Positions 46,801 through 56,409 of a stretch of DNA of 64,000 nt are shown here, piece by piece. Location of the stretch: positions 160,958,676 through 161,022,675 of the forward strand of contig NC_072792.1 in assembly GCF_028583425.1 (NCBI RefSeq). The letters are read 5' to 3'. Under the pieces are notes generated by a model. It ran no database searches. It saw nothing but the letters and a program-made list of their open reading frames with translations, and had not been told where the DNA came from. Origin of the DNA: Eublepharis macularius. Taxonomy: Eukaryota > Chordata > Lepidosauria > Squamata > Eublepharidae. Numbering within the stretch: the first letter of the stretch is position 1; every line of letters begins with the position of its first letter. Made by a program: the position numbers and the translations under genes.

Positions 46801-47732
46801 TTGTATGTAATATACTATAGTGGCAGGCCAAATGGAAAAGTACTGTTCTTCAAAAAGTTAAGGTTTAAAGGCATGATATGATCTACAAAGGTATCAATTT
46901 TGGGATCCATGCAAAAGAGGAAAGGCCACAGGGGTGGATCTTCTAAGTAGCACTCAACATGATGTGAAGTTTTTTCGGTTGCACTTAAACTTTGGAAAAT
47001 ATTTACCAACACAAGATGAAAATGGGGGAAGGACATTGCATGAAGAAACAGCAGGATAGAGTCAGGTAGAGTTACTTGGGAGAAGACAGCACAGAAAAAA
47101 AATAAGAATATTCAGAAACAGTTATTTTAGATAGGTATTTTAAGGAGCTGAAAACAAAGCTTAGCAAGAGTAAGATTGTCACGGCCCCTTTAGCCTAATT
47201 TCCTGTGTCTAACAGCAACCTGATTTGCAGGAATGAGGAGATGAAAGTTTTTCTAGATTGGGGGGAAATGTTATGCTTGACGGACGCATGCACCTCTTAT
47301 ACGATTATCTCCTGAACCACTTGCATATTCAACACACAGCTGGTTGATTCCTATCAAAAGTAGCAGTGAAAGCTAGCCATAGATGGATTGTGTAAAACCT
47401 CATACACACCGTTCTCTTCTTGTTCTGAAAGGGATGGTACCTGGTCTTACGAACATTCATGTTTCCTCGGCTATCTGATTTCATTCTCGCTCCGAGTGTC
47501 ACCACCCCAAGGAATTGGCGATGATACAGCAGCCAACAACATCAAGTTTAAATGTGAAGATGGACGCAAACTGGAAGGAAATGGACCTGCATGGGGTACA
47601 TACGGTGCATGGAGCGAAACCTGCATAATGAGTGGCATTTGCGGGATCCAGACAAAGGTGGAGAGACCACAAGGGTTGGCTGCACTAGATCGTACTGAAC
47701 TCAATGATGTAAAGTTTTTCTGTTGTACCTAA
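43589..47732 (+). CDS. VMO1: Vitelline membrane outer layer protein 1, copy D
   Basis: The exons are 43589-43759 (171 nt), 45403-45500 (98 nt) and 47432-47732 (301 nt), giving 189 aa, with GT-AG borders and phases 0 and 2. The signal peptide ([16 protein letters not shown]) is followed by [69 protein letters not shown] and [11 protein letters not shown]. All eight mature cysteines are present, plus two in the signal peptide. Exon 1, exon 2 and the promoter look like copy C. The start and end of exon 3 and its acceptor look like A and B, so exon 3 is a mosaic. Intron 2 also holds a decayed second exon 3 (46,890-46,990), and a (TC)n run begins four bases inside intron 1. Confidence 0.93.
43764..43813 (+). 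repeat. (TC)n microsatellite at the copy D exon 1 donor
   Basis: About 25 TC dinucleotides start four bases after the GT of the intron 1 donor (GTATTCTCTCT). Copies A, B and C have only short pyrimidine stretches at this place. Confidence 0.95.
43930..45105 (-). mobile_element. L2/CR1-type LINE remnant in intron 1 of copy D
   Basis: On the minus strand the right end (about 45,067-44,990) reads [19 protein letters not shown], the first RT block of L2/CR1 LINEs. The left end (44,167-43,943) reads [23 protein letters not shown], the usual C-terminal segment, followed by [13 protein letters not shown]. The order is right for one element with internal loss. Several frames are broken, so it is a relic. 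Confidence 0.8.
45548..45612 (-). mobile_element. CR1 3' end fragment
   Basis: CATAGAATCATAGAATCACAGGGTTGGAAGGGACC is the reverse of the CR1 LINE 3' end with its ATTCTATG-type terminal repeats. It lies just inside intron 2 of copy D. Confidence 0.75.
46890..46992 (+). pseudogene. VMO1: Decayed VMO1 exon 3 relic inside intron 2 of copy D
   Basis: GGGATCCATGCAAAAGAGG, AAAGGCCACAGGGGTGG and then ACTCAACATGATGTGAAG with a TTTTTTCGGTTGC ending line up with the end of exon 3 of copy D (GGGATCCAGACAAAGGTGG, GAGACCACAAGGGTTGG, ACTCAATGATGTAAAG, TTTTTCTGTTG). Weaker similarity begins upstream at about 46,870. The frame is broken and no acceptor was recognised. It stands about 450 bp before the working exon 3. 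Confidence 0.72.
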
Positions 47733-47860
47733 ATATTGGCAGCAACTCAATTTGGAGGACTTGTGTGTATGTATACATTCACAGTATTACAAAGTATGTG
47801 TTTATAATCTCAGTGTAATGTATGCAGAGAAGTTAGCCGTGTTAGTCTGTGGTAGCAAAA

Positions 47861-47923
47861 TCAAAAAGAGTCCAGTAGCACCTTTAAGACTTAGTCTTAA
47901 AGGTGCTACTGGACTCTTTTTGA
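47861..47923. repeat. Near-perfect palindrome, 31-bp arms
   Basis: The left arm 47861-47891 starts TCAAAAAGAGTCCAGTAGCA. The right arm 47893-47923 is its exact reverse complement, and a single T lies between. The sequence belongs to a common reptile repeat that also appears at about 55,650-55,790 (GAGTCCAATAGCACCTTAAAG). It lies 130 bp after the copy D stop. Confidence 0.9.
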
Positions 47924-48672
47924 GTGTAATGTATGAAATTCACTTATTGTTTGTGGTTGAAGGATAGAGTTATAGTGGAAGGATAAAGTTATCTGGTATT
48001 GATCTCTGACTCTTTCCTTTTGAGTTCTCACAGTTAACTTCAATTATGCCCGACACCCCATGTATGAATGAAGAACAGAACTTGAAGTAGTTGGCATCTA
48101 ATTATCAACTGCTACGAAAGGAGCTACTGGGATATTTAATGAGAGTATTCCCACATATTGGGGGAATGTAGCCCCCCAGTACATCAGACATGCTCCCATT
48201 TGCTTTGATTTGTGTTTAATTGATTTCAAGGCCATTTAATGAAACTGCTAAAGGACAAACACATTGAAATACCAGCATACTTCTTTATAGGATGATGTAC
48301 TATAACAGGATCCCCAACTATGTGGGCAATTTTGAAATTTTGACAATGGTTCATGGGTACCACGATGAAAATAGCTGCTCTTCTATATCTAAATCTGACA
48401 CTGTATTAAACTGAACAGGCCACCTATCCCAGTAGTGCTCCTTGTAGCAGCTCTCTCTATTCTAACAAAAATTAATTTTGAAGCCCTGCAAGTCAAGACC
48501 CTTTTAAACAAAACAGATCTTGGTAACCCAGAAAGGACACTCATGTTAAGATGTAGAAAAGTGTCCCAAAACGTCCCCCCTTTCAGGGGACAATTGAGCT
48601 TTCGTATACACAGTTCCAAGACAGGCCTGATTTTCATCCAAAGGAGAATGAAGGGGATGGAGAAAGATACTT

Positions 48673-48989
48673 AAACAGAGAACAACTTTTTTTTTAATTT
48701 AATAATAAATTTATTCCACATTAACTTAAAACATAATCATACAAAACCCATTCCACATTAACTTAAAACAACCATACAAAACTCAAAATATGACAATTCC
48801 TAAGGAGTTCCATACATTTAGAAATTCAATAGTTCTTGACAATGAATGTTAGAAGAAACAATTTCTTTTTCCTGCAAAAATTGCACAATAGGAAACCATA
48901 TTGCTTGGAATTGTTTTCGATAGGCTTCCAAATTCTGAATGCCTGTAGAGCAATCCACTTTACCCAATATAAAAACAGAGAACAACTTT
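48673..48989 (-). mobile_element. Retroposed LINE-like tail with 17-bp target duplication
   Basis: AAACAGAGAACAACTTT occurs at 48673-48689 and 48973-48989, flanking a 283-bp insert that starts with poly-T on the plus strand, so it is A-tailed on the minus strand. The minus-strand reading IQNLEAYRKQFQAIWFP resembles the end of an L1-type ORF2, and AATAAA precedes the tail. The source family is not certain. Confidence 0.75.
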
Positions 48990-49037
48990 GTTGAGCTAGC
49001 CAAGATACAAAACAGCAAGGAAAACTAAAATGATAGC

Positions 49038-49437
49038 TTCCTTATGCAGCAATGCATGGCAAAAATTCTAGGTAGTTCTGCAGTAGGGAAAAGGTAAAGG
49101 TAGTCTCCTGTGCAAGCACCGAGTCATTACTGACTCGTGGGGGGATGTCACATCATGATGACATTTTCTTGGAAGACTTTTTACGGGGTGGTTTGCCATT
49201 GCCTTCCCCAGTTATCTACACTTTACCCCCAGGAAACTGGGTACTCATTTTACCGACCTGGGAAGGATGGAAGGCTGAGTCAATCTTGAGCCGGCTACCT
49301 GAACCTGGCTTCTGCCAGGATCAAACTCAGGTCGTGAGCAGAGCTTGGGCTGCAGTACTGTCGCATACCACTCTGTGCCACGGGGCTCTTTCCTTATGCA
49401 GCAATGCATGGCAAAAATTCTAGGTAGTTCTGCAGTA
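49038..49437. mobile_element. SINE flanked by 48-bp direct repeats
   Basis: GGTAAAGGTAGTCTCCTGTGCAAGCACCGAG, GGGGTGGTTTGCCATTGCC and a GACCTGGGAAGGATGG block form a known type of reptile SINE-like repeat (49,090-49,385). A 48-bp direct repeat starting TTCCTTATGCAGCAATG lies on both sides (49038-49085 and 49390-49437). Confidence 0.75.
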
Positions 49438-49439
49438 AT

Positions 49440-50670
49440 ACATAGCAATTTACTTGTGGCAACCCAACAAAGCAATAACTTGGCAAAATTCTAATGTCTA
49501 ATTGTCAATGTTATCCTTAACCTAAATTAACATGTTCCTTGCATGAAGAAACAAACCAATGGTCCTAGGATACAAGGGGGCAAAAAGGTGAAGGGGTTAT
49601 TCCAAAAGGAATGCAAAGGTTAGGTGGGAGAGGGAGGGAGGGGAAGAGGAAAGAAAATCTATGACAAGGAAGGGGAGCAAGAGATTATAGGGAAGTGGGA
49701 AGTCCATAGAACTAGCTGTCCAGAGATTGGGGCAGGGATCAGAGAAGTTAGAAGGGCAGATGGGAAAACAAACATGGAAGGAGGGAAGGTAAAATGGAAG
49801 AAGAAAATTAAAATATGTTCTGCCTATCCTGAAAAAGGAAACTTGTGGTCCTCTGTTAGCAGTGAAATAAGATTTCAAGATAGGAAACTTGTGTCAGTAA
49901 TGGATGAAGGCCCAGAAGGCCGGATAGACTGACCAGGTGAGGCCTGGAGTTCTCCCAGAATTTTTTTTAAAAACTTGATCTTCAGACTACAGGGATGAGT
50001 TTGCCTGCAGAAAGTAGCAGAGCCACAGGACAGATTCAATGGCCGCACATCCCTGCTGAGCTCACATTCCAATTGCTGCTCTCTGCCCCCCACTCTCCAC
50101 CCCCCTGCCAATCACCTACTATGTGATCCTTTTAACTGGATATGCTAGCAAGGTACTGAGACCTTCCGCATGCACAGCACAGCTGCCGTCCTTTCCCCGT
50201 GCTCCTCATAAACTCACAAAACTTCCTTCTAGTGAGCCAGATCATTGATCTGTCCAGGACATTGTCTTCCACATCATCTGCTACCTGATCCTTTTCACTG
50301 GAAATGTCAGAGGTTGAACTTGGGATGCTCTGCATGCAAATCAGATGCTGCACTGTGTAGCCACAGACTCCGTTTTGAAGATGGGAGATCACGTTATGCC
50401 TATTTATTCTCTTTGTGTTTGCACACTTACTGTATTACTTAGCTGTTTTCTGTGCTTAAGAGCATTGAATGCGGTATGCGACGGATCCATTTAATTACAT
50501 AAAATCATAAAGGACAATCCATTTGCAGCAGACTTTTTTTTTTAAAAAGTAATTTTAATGGACTGAGTAGCAACATCAAACGCATAACATCAAAGTGTTT
50601 CAAAACTTCATTTACTAATGCAGCAGCCAGGTTAATGTTGGGGGCTGGATACAGAGGTATCGTCATCCCA
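49440..50670. other. Intergenic; repeat related to 53,640-54,250
   Basis: Together with 48,973-49,085, this stretch shares order and wording with 53,640-54,250: the AAACAGAGAATAACTTT start, purine-rich GGGAGAGGGAGGG stretches and a GTAATGTTAT-type middle. This suggests two copies of one longer repeat, perhaps LTR-type, in antisense. No gene is seen. Confidence 0.4.
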
Positions 50671-50950
50671 TTGCTGAAAAATCTGCACTGGTTGCCCATC
50701 TGTTTCCAGACACAGCTCAAAGTGCAGGTTCTTAACTTTAAGGCTCTAATTGTATGGAGCCAGGGGTACCTGAAGGGTACCATATTATTCAGTTAACATC
50801 TTCTCTGTGTATCCCACCTGTAGAAGTGAAGTGGGTGATGACTACACGCCTCACATCTGGAATGATCTCTTCCTTGAAGCTCACCTGGCTCCTACTTTAT
50901 TTTCCTTTAGTTGACAAGCCAAAACATTCCTTTTTATCTAGGCTTTTAAC
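50670..50950 (+). mobile_element. L2/CR1-type LINE C-terminal fragment
   Basis: The translation at about 50,676-50,760 reads KNLHWLPICFQTQLKVQVLNFKALI, the LHWLPV...[12 protein letters not shown] block of L2/CR1 LINEs, followed by a degenerate YLKG segment. It is a relic. Confidence 0.7.
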
Positions 50951-51093
50951 TTAGGAACACGCGAAGCTGCCTTATATTGAAACAGACAATCGGTCCATCA
51001 AGAGATCAGTATTGTCTACTCCGAGTGGCAGCAGCTGTCTAAGGTCTTAGGCACAGGTCTGTCTAAAGAAGTTGGGGGTTGAATCTGAGACCT

Positions 51094-51355
51094 TAACAAC
51101 AACAGCAACAGCAACATTTGATTTATATACTGCCCTTCAGGATGACTTAACACCCACTCAGAGTGGTTTACAAAGTATGTTATCATTATCCCCACAACAA
51201 AACACCCTGTGAGGTGGGTGGGGCTGAGAGAGCTCCAGAGAGCCTTGACTAGCCCAAGGTCACCCAGCTGGCTTCAAATGGAGGAGCAGGGAATCAAACC
51301 CGGTTCTCCAGATTAGAGTCCCGCGCTCTTAACCACTACACCAAACTGGCTGCAT
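51094..51355 (-). mobile_element. tRNA-derived SINE (Sauria type)
   Basis: An ACAACAGCAACAGCAAC tail, TTTATATACTGCCCTTCAGG, GTGAGGTGGGTGGGGCTGAG and CTCTTAACCACTACACCAAAC read as the reverse of the SINE. It is very close to 25,430-25,685. Confidence 0.85.
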
Positions 51356-51489
51356 GCCAGTTTGCATGCCAGGCAGATGCTCTAGCATGGGGCCATAGCC
51401 CTCGCTTGTTTGTGATGACATTTTAAATGGCTTGTTTTAGTGGATGTGCTTTAATAGTTTTATTATTTTAGCTGTAGGCTGCCTTGAGC

Positions 51490-51665
51490 AGTTTTTTTTT
51501 TACTTTGCTTATACCTTGCCTTTCTCCCCGGTGGAGGTCCCAGCGTGGCTTACATCATTCTCCTCTCCTCCATTTTTTCCTCACAATAGCCCTGTAAGGT
51601 AGGTTAGGTGGAGTGCGTGTGACTGGCCCAAGGTCAAAATGCAGTCCGAGAGAGTCCTTCGTGCC
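51490..51665 (-). mobile_element. SINE fragment
   Basis: TACCTTGCCTTTCTCCCCGG, TTCTCCTCTCCTCCATTTT and TGACTGGCCCAAGGTCA are the reverse of the second squamate SINE type seen forward at 59,636 and 60,505. Confidence 0.7.
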
Positions 51666-52290
51666 AGCTGGCATGAGTTCAGAGATCAGAGCAACACAAG
51701 AGAGCTCAGAAAGAGAGAGCTTTCCTTTCACATCCAGAGAATGTATAACCTATGCCACCTCTTAGCCAGAATGACCCATTGACTCTTCCTGTTTGATAAA
51801 AGAAGGTGACGTAGCTATCCTTTGGTCTGATTCCCTCTCTGGAACGGGTGTTATTTCCCCCTCCTTGATCTTACAGTGGCAGTCCATTTGCATGTCCTCT
51901 GGCTTGATTATCCTCAGTTGTGAGTCAGTAGACAACTTGTGCATTTGTTCCTAGCATCTTACTAGCCAAGAGAAATGGACAGTGCTTTCTTATATCAACC
52001 CAGCATATACATGTCATGTTGAAAGTCATAGAGAGATCTACACTTTTTTCATTTGTAGTGAACAGGAGGACATAATCAGGAGAATGATGGATTTGTTTCC
52101 TCATGGACGAGCATACACTCACCCTGCAGCTTGGGCTATTTGCCGTAGGATAGAGTTCCAGTCCAACAATGCAAATCTTTATAATGAAAAATTTAATTGT
52201 GCATAGTGAGTCAACGGCTCAGTTTGGACAAGAACAGAGAAAGACCACTTTGAGAAAACAAGGAACATGCTCATTTATGCTTTCCACAAT

Positions 52291-52332
52291 GGTAGATTAA
52301 TGAAGCATCCTAGCTAACTTCCTGTTAAGTAA
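52291..52332 (+). promoter_or_regulatory. Degenerate promoter of VMO1 pseudogene E
   Basis: GATTAATGAAGCATCC is kept (about 52295-52310), but the TATA position reads TGTTAAGTAA (52323-52332) instead of TATAAAA. The GGTTCCTG-type initiator and GCTTCAATATGCA context are still readable. Confidence 0.6.
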
Positions 52333-52396
52333 AGTTCCTGGTCTCTAGGGCTGTTGCCATCTACTAACCTATCTGTCAAGTGGGAGCTTCAATATG

Positions 52397-52961
52397 CATG
52401 TGGCAGAACAGCCCCATTGACCCGTGAGCACTGCCTATGGAGAGGGCCAAGACTCCCCACTCCCCTGGGCAGCCTTACCACTCTGAGCCCTTCCTGCTGC
52501 CCAGTCTCCTGCTACCCAGCACCTGGCTACTGCAGGGACTGTCTACTGCACTTGTGTACCACAGGGGGGGATCAGCCAATTGCCATCAGACCACCCCTTC
52601 CTGTGGCACCTGTTTTAGGCAGCGTGGTTGAGCAGTGGGAGTCTGTGGTACAGAGAACCATTACCAGTGTATACGAATTTAAAAACACAGCACTAGAGCG
52701 CAAGCAAGGGAACTCAAAAAGAGTAAAAACACAATTCCTCTGTCCCTCCTGCTGTACATGCCTAACATTGATCTTCCGTTTAGACAAGTTCTCTGTCTTA
52801 GAAAGTTCCAGCTTACTGAGAAGTCCTAATTCCTTTCATGGCCTCTGGTCTCCACATTGTCAATGGCTTTTCCTTTCCTCTCCTACCTGTTCTCAGGTAA
52901 GAGATACTTTTTAAAACTGGAGGTGAAGGTTTCGATACACTCCAAACATACAAATAACGAG
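52397..52961. mobile_element. Insertion splitting copy E exon 1, LTR-like
   Basis: This is foreign sequence between the ATGCA and the rest of the signal peptide. It starts TGTGGCAGAACAGCC, which looks like an LTR 5' end, but I found no clear 3' end or target duplication beyond a possible GCAT. The 186-aa frame crossing it mixes flank and insert and is not a gene. Confidence 0.55.
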
Positions 52962-53256
52962 CATTTCTCCACTACTATTATCACTACTATCTCCCTGCTT
53001 CTCTCTCTTGCTGTTTTTAGGATAAGGAAACACATCTCTACTCTTAACGTGACCAATGGAGGGATATGGGGAAAATGGGCAGAAAAACAGCTCTGCTCCA
53101 CAAGCTATGCCAAAGCTTTCTCACTAAAGGTAAATTGCCTTCACTCTTTTCTTCAGGATCTGTTCTCCATGCCGCAATCTCATGTCAGGAGGTCCACTTG
53201 GGGGAGATATTGATTTTATTTTGGCTTCTGCTTCTAAAAGGGAGATTTGGTGGAGG

Positions 53257-53511
53257 CAGGGCTTTTTTTCAGCTGGAACGCAGTGGAACGGAGTTCCGGA
53301 ACCTCTTGAAAATGGTCACATGGCTGGTGGCCCCGCCCCCTGATTGCCAGACAGAGGGGAGTTTCGATTGCTCTATACACCAGCAGCATGGAGGGCAATC
53401 TAAACTCCCCTCTGTCTGGAGATCAGGGGGCAGAGCCACCAGCCATGTGACCATTTTCTCCAAGGGCAACCCACTGAGTTCCACCACCTCTTTTCCCAGA
53501 AAAAAGCCCTG
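53257..53511. mobile_element. 255-bp hAT MITE in intron 1 of copy E
   Basis: It starts CAGGGCTTTTTTTC and ends GAAAAAAGCCCTG, with an 8-bp duplication GGTGGAGG at 53249-53256 and 53512-53519. The interior is a long imperfect palindrome (GGTCACATGGCTGGTGG against CCACCAGCCATGTGACC). No ORF is present. Confidence 0.92.
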
Positions 53512-53639
53512 GGTGGAGGATAATTCTGGCATTAGATTGTTGCTGGAGAAGGTGGCATAGAGGAACCCATACGGGTAACTTTAGTGGAAGAAAGAACATC
53601 CATAGGTGTTTAGCTTGATAAACCTCAAAAGGGGGGATG

Positions 53640-55300
53640 AGGAGGGGAGATGAAGATGCTGAAACAGAGAATAACTTTATTACCCTAATCAAGGTACAGA
53701 GTAGCAAAGAAAAATGATCATTTCCCTCTCCCACTCTGTTAGACAGCAATTCTAGGCCCTTCGACAGAAAAATAAAGTAGGAATTCACTTAAAGTGATAC
53801 ATTCACCATGCAAGATACTAGTGTCTAATTGTCATTATTTTAACCTGAGTTAATGAGTTCCTCCCCTAAGGATATTCCAAAAGAAAGAAACATTCCAGGC
53901 AACAGAGGAATGTTGCCTTGGAAAGGATGCAAAAATATGGAGGGTAGACAGGGGAAGGAGGTTCTGGACGAAGGAAGGAAACCCTAGTCAGGAGAAGGGA
54001 GTTGGGGAAGGCTATGGGGCGGTGGTGAGCAAGAGCCAGCCTGCTGAGAATCTGGAAAGGAACTGGGTAATTTGTAGGTTAGAAGCAGCACTGGGGCATG
54101 GAAGGATGGTTCAGACAGAAAGTTTAAAAGGGGAGATTAAATCGTATTCCACCTGTCTTGAGGAAGAGGGTCAGTCATCCTGCGTCTGGAATGAAAGAAG
54201 GTCAATGAGGCAGTACCAGCTCAAATTGGGAGCTATTCTTATACCCTTTCCCCCTCACTAGTGGCAAGTTGAGAAGTGAGAGGTGCTAAGACGATCATGG
54301 GATACTTGTTGACATAGCACCATTTCTGATCATACGGAGGGGTGCCTAGCTGCATGCACTTGAGCGATGAACCGTATTTGCAATGCATTCTTTAATACAG
54401 ACATCCACAGCCTTATTGAGCTTGAGGGTCTTTTTGGCATTTTGAGAACAGTAAGCAGCACCCCAAATGGCTGCTTTGGGAGGGAGAAGCACAATCAATC
54501 CACAAAACAGCTGCTTTGGGAGCTGCGGGCCAATCACCAAATGATGAGAGGTGCCAAGGCAAGCATTGTCCTCTGATAGGGTCAGCTGTTTCTGAACAGA
54601 TTCTCCCTGCAGACTCAAACGTGACACCTGCTGGGCTTTTCTGAAAACCTCCTGCTCCAGTAAGGTGGAGGAAAGCCACGATTGGACCTTTGCTTTAGGG
54701 AAGAAGGAAACACGTAAGAGGGTATCACAGTGCCTCTAAGCACCGCGTTGCCGATAACTGGCTCAGTACGTTCATATGTCCCTGTGCTTGTTGCACAAGT
54801 GAGCCTTTTAGTTACCTACAGAACAGAAACGTTTTCTCTTGCGTGCTTGAAATTCAGCTGAGAAGATCCCTTGGGCAAAGACCAAGTGTTAGGTGCTCAT
54901 TAAACAGGCCACCTGTGAATAAGGAATTCTTGACAAAGCCACCAGCTCTGTCAAAACTGGGAAAGCATATTTTGAAAAAAAATAGAGTCAGCCCCTAAGC
55001 TTTGCATTTTATGATGTGTAGAAGAGACATAAATATCTGGGAACAGCAATCATATGAAGCAGTTCTTCTGTGCATAATTAATTTTTGAAAGGGGGTTTCT
55101 GTTGTATCACAATGGTTGCAAAACAGGCAGCGCCTACTGTGGGGCCTATTTTTTCTTAGGAAGAATCATAATGCTTTGCTCTGTCATTAGGTGTCACTGT
55201 TCATATTTCACCTTTTAAGAGTGCTTAGGCTATATTCTCCCAGTAGGTGCCACTGTTTATTACTTGTTTGTCTACTCTTATCAGGGTTAATGTCTGGTAA
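53640..55300. other. Intron region of pseudogene E, no exon 2 found
   Basis: 53,640-54,250 is related to 48,973-50,030. I searched the remainder for the LNGIRLHC block of exon 2 and did not see it. The frames at 54,346-54,679 look incidental. Confidence 0.45.
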
Positions 55301-55310
55301 TACTACATAT

Positions 55311-55540
55311 TACCCTGACCTGGATAGCCCAGATCTTGATAGCTAAGTAGGGGGTTAGATCTTGACAGCTAAGTACACGGTTGGCCTTGATTTAGTAATT
55401 GGATAGGAAACTTTCAAGGAATCCAGGGTTGCTATGCAGGGAAAGGCAATGGCAAACTACCTCTGTTAATTTCTTGCCTTGAAAACCCCAGCAGGGGTTG
55501 CCATAAGTCAGTGATGACTTGATGACACTCTCTACCACCA
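55311..55540 (+). mobile_element. 5S-rRNA-derived SINE, copy 3
   Basis: CCCTGACCTGGATAGCCCAG, GATCTTGACAGCTAAGTA and TAATTGGATAGGAAACTTTC match the 5S body, with a GCCATAAGTCAGTGATGACTTGATG tail. An internal part (GATCTTGATAGCTAAGTAGGG, GATCTTGACAGCTAAGTA) is duplicated. It lies in intron sequence of pseudogene E. Confidence 0.8.
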
Positions 55541-55649
55541 ATAGTACATATTAAGTATATCAAAATTTAAGCTAAACTGTTCTTTTTATATTCTGATAGG
55601 TCTGGTGACTGGTCTAAAGTAATTTTTTGCACTGATGGCATAGGTATGA

Positions 55650-55962
55650 AAGAACACGATTTGAGTCCAATAGCACCTTAAAGACCAACAGATTCAAGTC
55701 CACCAGCACATGAAAGTATCTGACAAAAGGACCTTGATCCTAGAAAGCTTATACTCTAGAAATCTTGTTGATCCTTCAGGTGCAGTGAGACTTGAGTCTT
55801 GCTCTTCAGTGAGGAACATTGGGCCAAACTACATGCTGCAACATATTGAGTCCGCCATAAGGATGCTCGGCCATACTGTAGCTTCATATTCCTGGTGGAG
55901 ACTATTTAAAAGCACCATGGGATTAAAACTGGACTGCAGATCAACACGGCTACTCCTCTGAA
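55650..55962. mobile_element. Reptile dispersed repeat inserted in copy E exon 3
   Basis: GAGTCCAATAGCACCTTAAAGACC, TTGATCCTAGAAAGCTTATA and ATCAACACGGCTACTCCTCTGAAAC are parts of the repeat family of the palindrome at 47,861. The middle (CAGTGAGGAACATTGGGCCAAAC, AAAAGCACCATGGGATTAA) recurs at 57,120-57,260, so it is a separate nested repeat. The insertion separates GDWSKVIFC from the SLRV-equivalent part of exon 3. Confidence 0.7.
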
Positions 55963-56000
55963 ACAATTCTCACTCTGAGTATTACCAAACTAGTTTCCAG

Positions 56001-56409
56001 TAGAGATGGGCATAAACCGAAATATGAACCAAAGTTTGTGACAAACCAGGCCAGTTCATGGTTCGTGAACCAGTGGTTTGACAGAGCCCGTTTCTGACGA
56101 ACTGCCATGAACTTTAGGATGGTTTGTTTGGTTCTGTTTTTGGTTCATCACTGCAGACAGCCTGGCGCCGATCAATCAGTTTCCTAGGCAACAGGGGATG
56201 GACTTCCTGCAGACCTTCTGCTGACCCAGAAGTAGCCTTCTGCTGGCCCGGAAGTGATGATTTGCTGACCTGGATGTGACGTTTTCACGAACCAAACAAA
56301 CTGGTTCATGAACCAGGGCAGGTTCATGAAAGTTTGTGGTTCGTGGTTCGTGAAATGCAATGAACCACGACCTGCATGGTTCTTTTTTTCTGGTTCGTGC
56401 CCATCTCTA
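56001..56409. mobile_element. Non-autonomous hAT-like transposon, copy 2
   Basis: The element is 409 bp with ends TAGAGATGGGC and GCCCATCTCTA and a perfect 8-bp duplication GTTTCCAG (55993-56000 and 56410-56417). The interior has repeated GTTCATGAACC-type motifs. It sits inside exon 3 of the pseudogene. Confidence 0.92.

Noticed and set aside
52354..52914. 186-aa plus-strand frame over the start of VMO1 copy E
   Set aside because: It joins VMO1 5' flank to foreign inserted sequence and lacks a signal peptide or VMO1 motif, so it is a by-product of the insertion.
23072..55540. Possible 5S rRNA genes at 23,072, 34,930 and 55,311
   Set aside because: Only the promoter body of 5S is readable, with many changes, and each is fused to a non-5S tail and flanked by target-site signs. 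They are SINEs, not rRNA genes.
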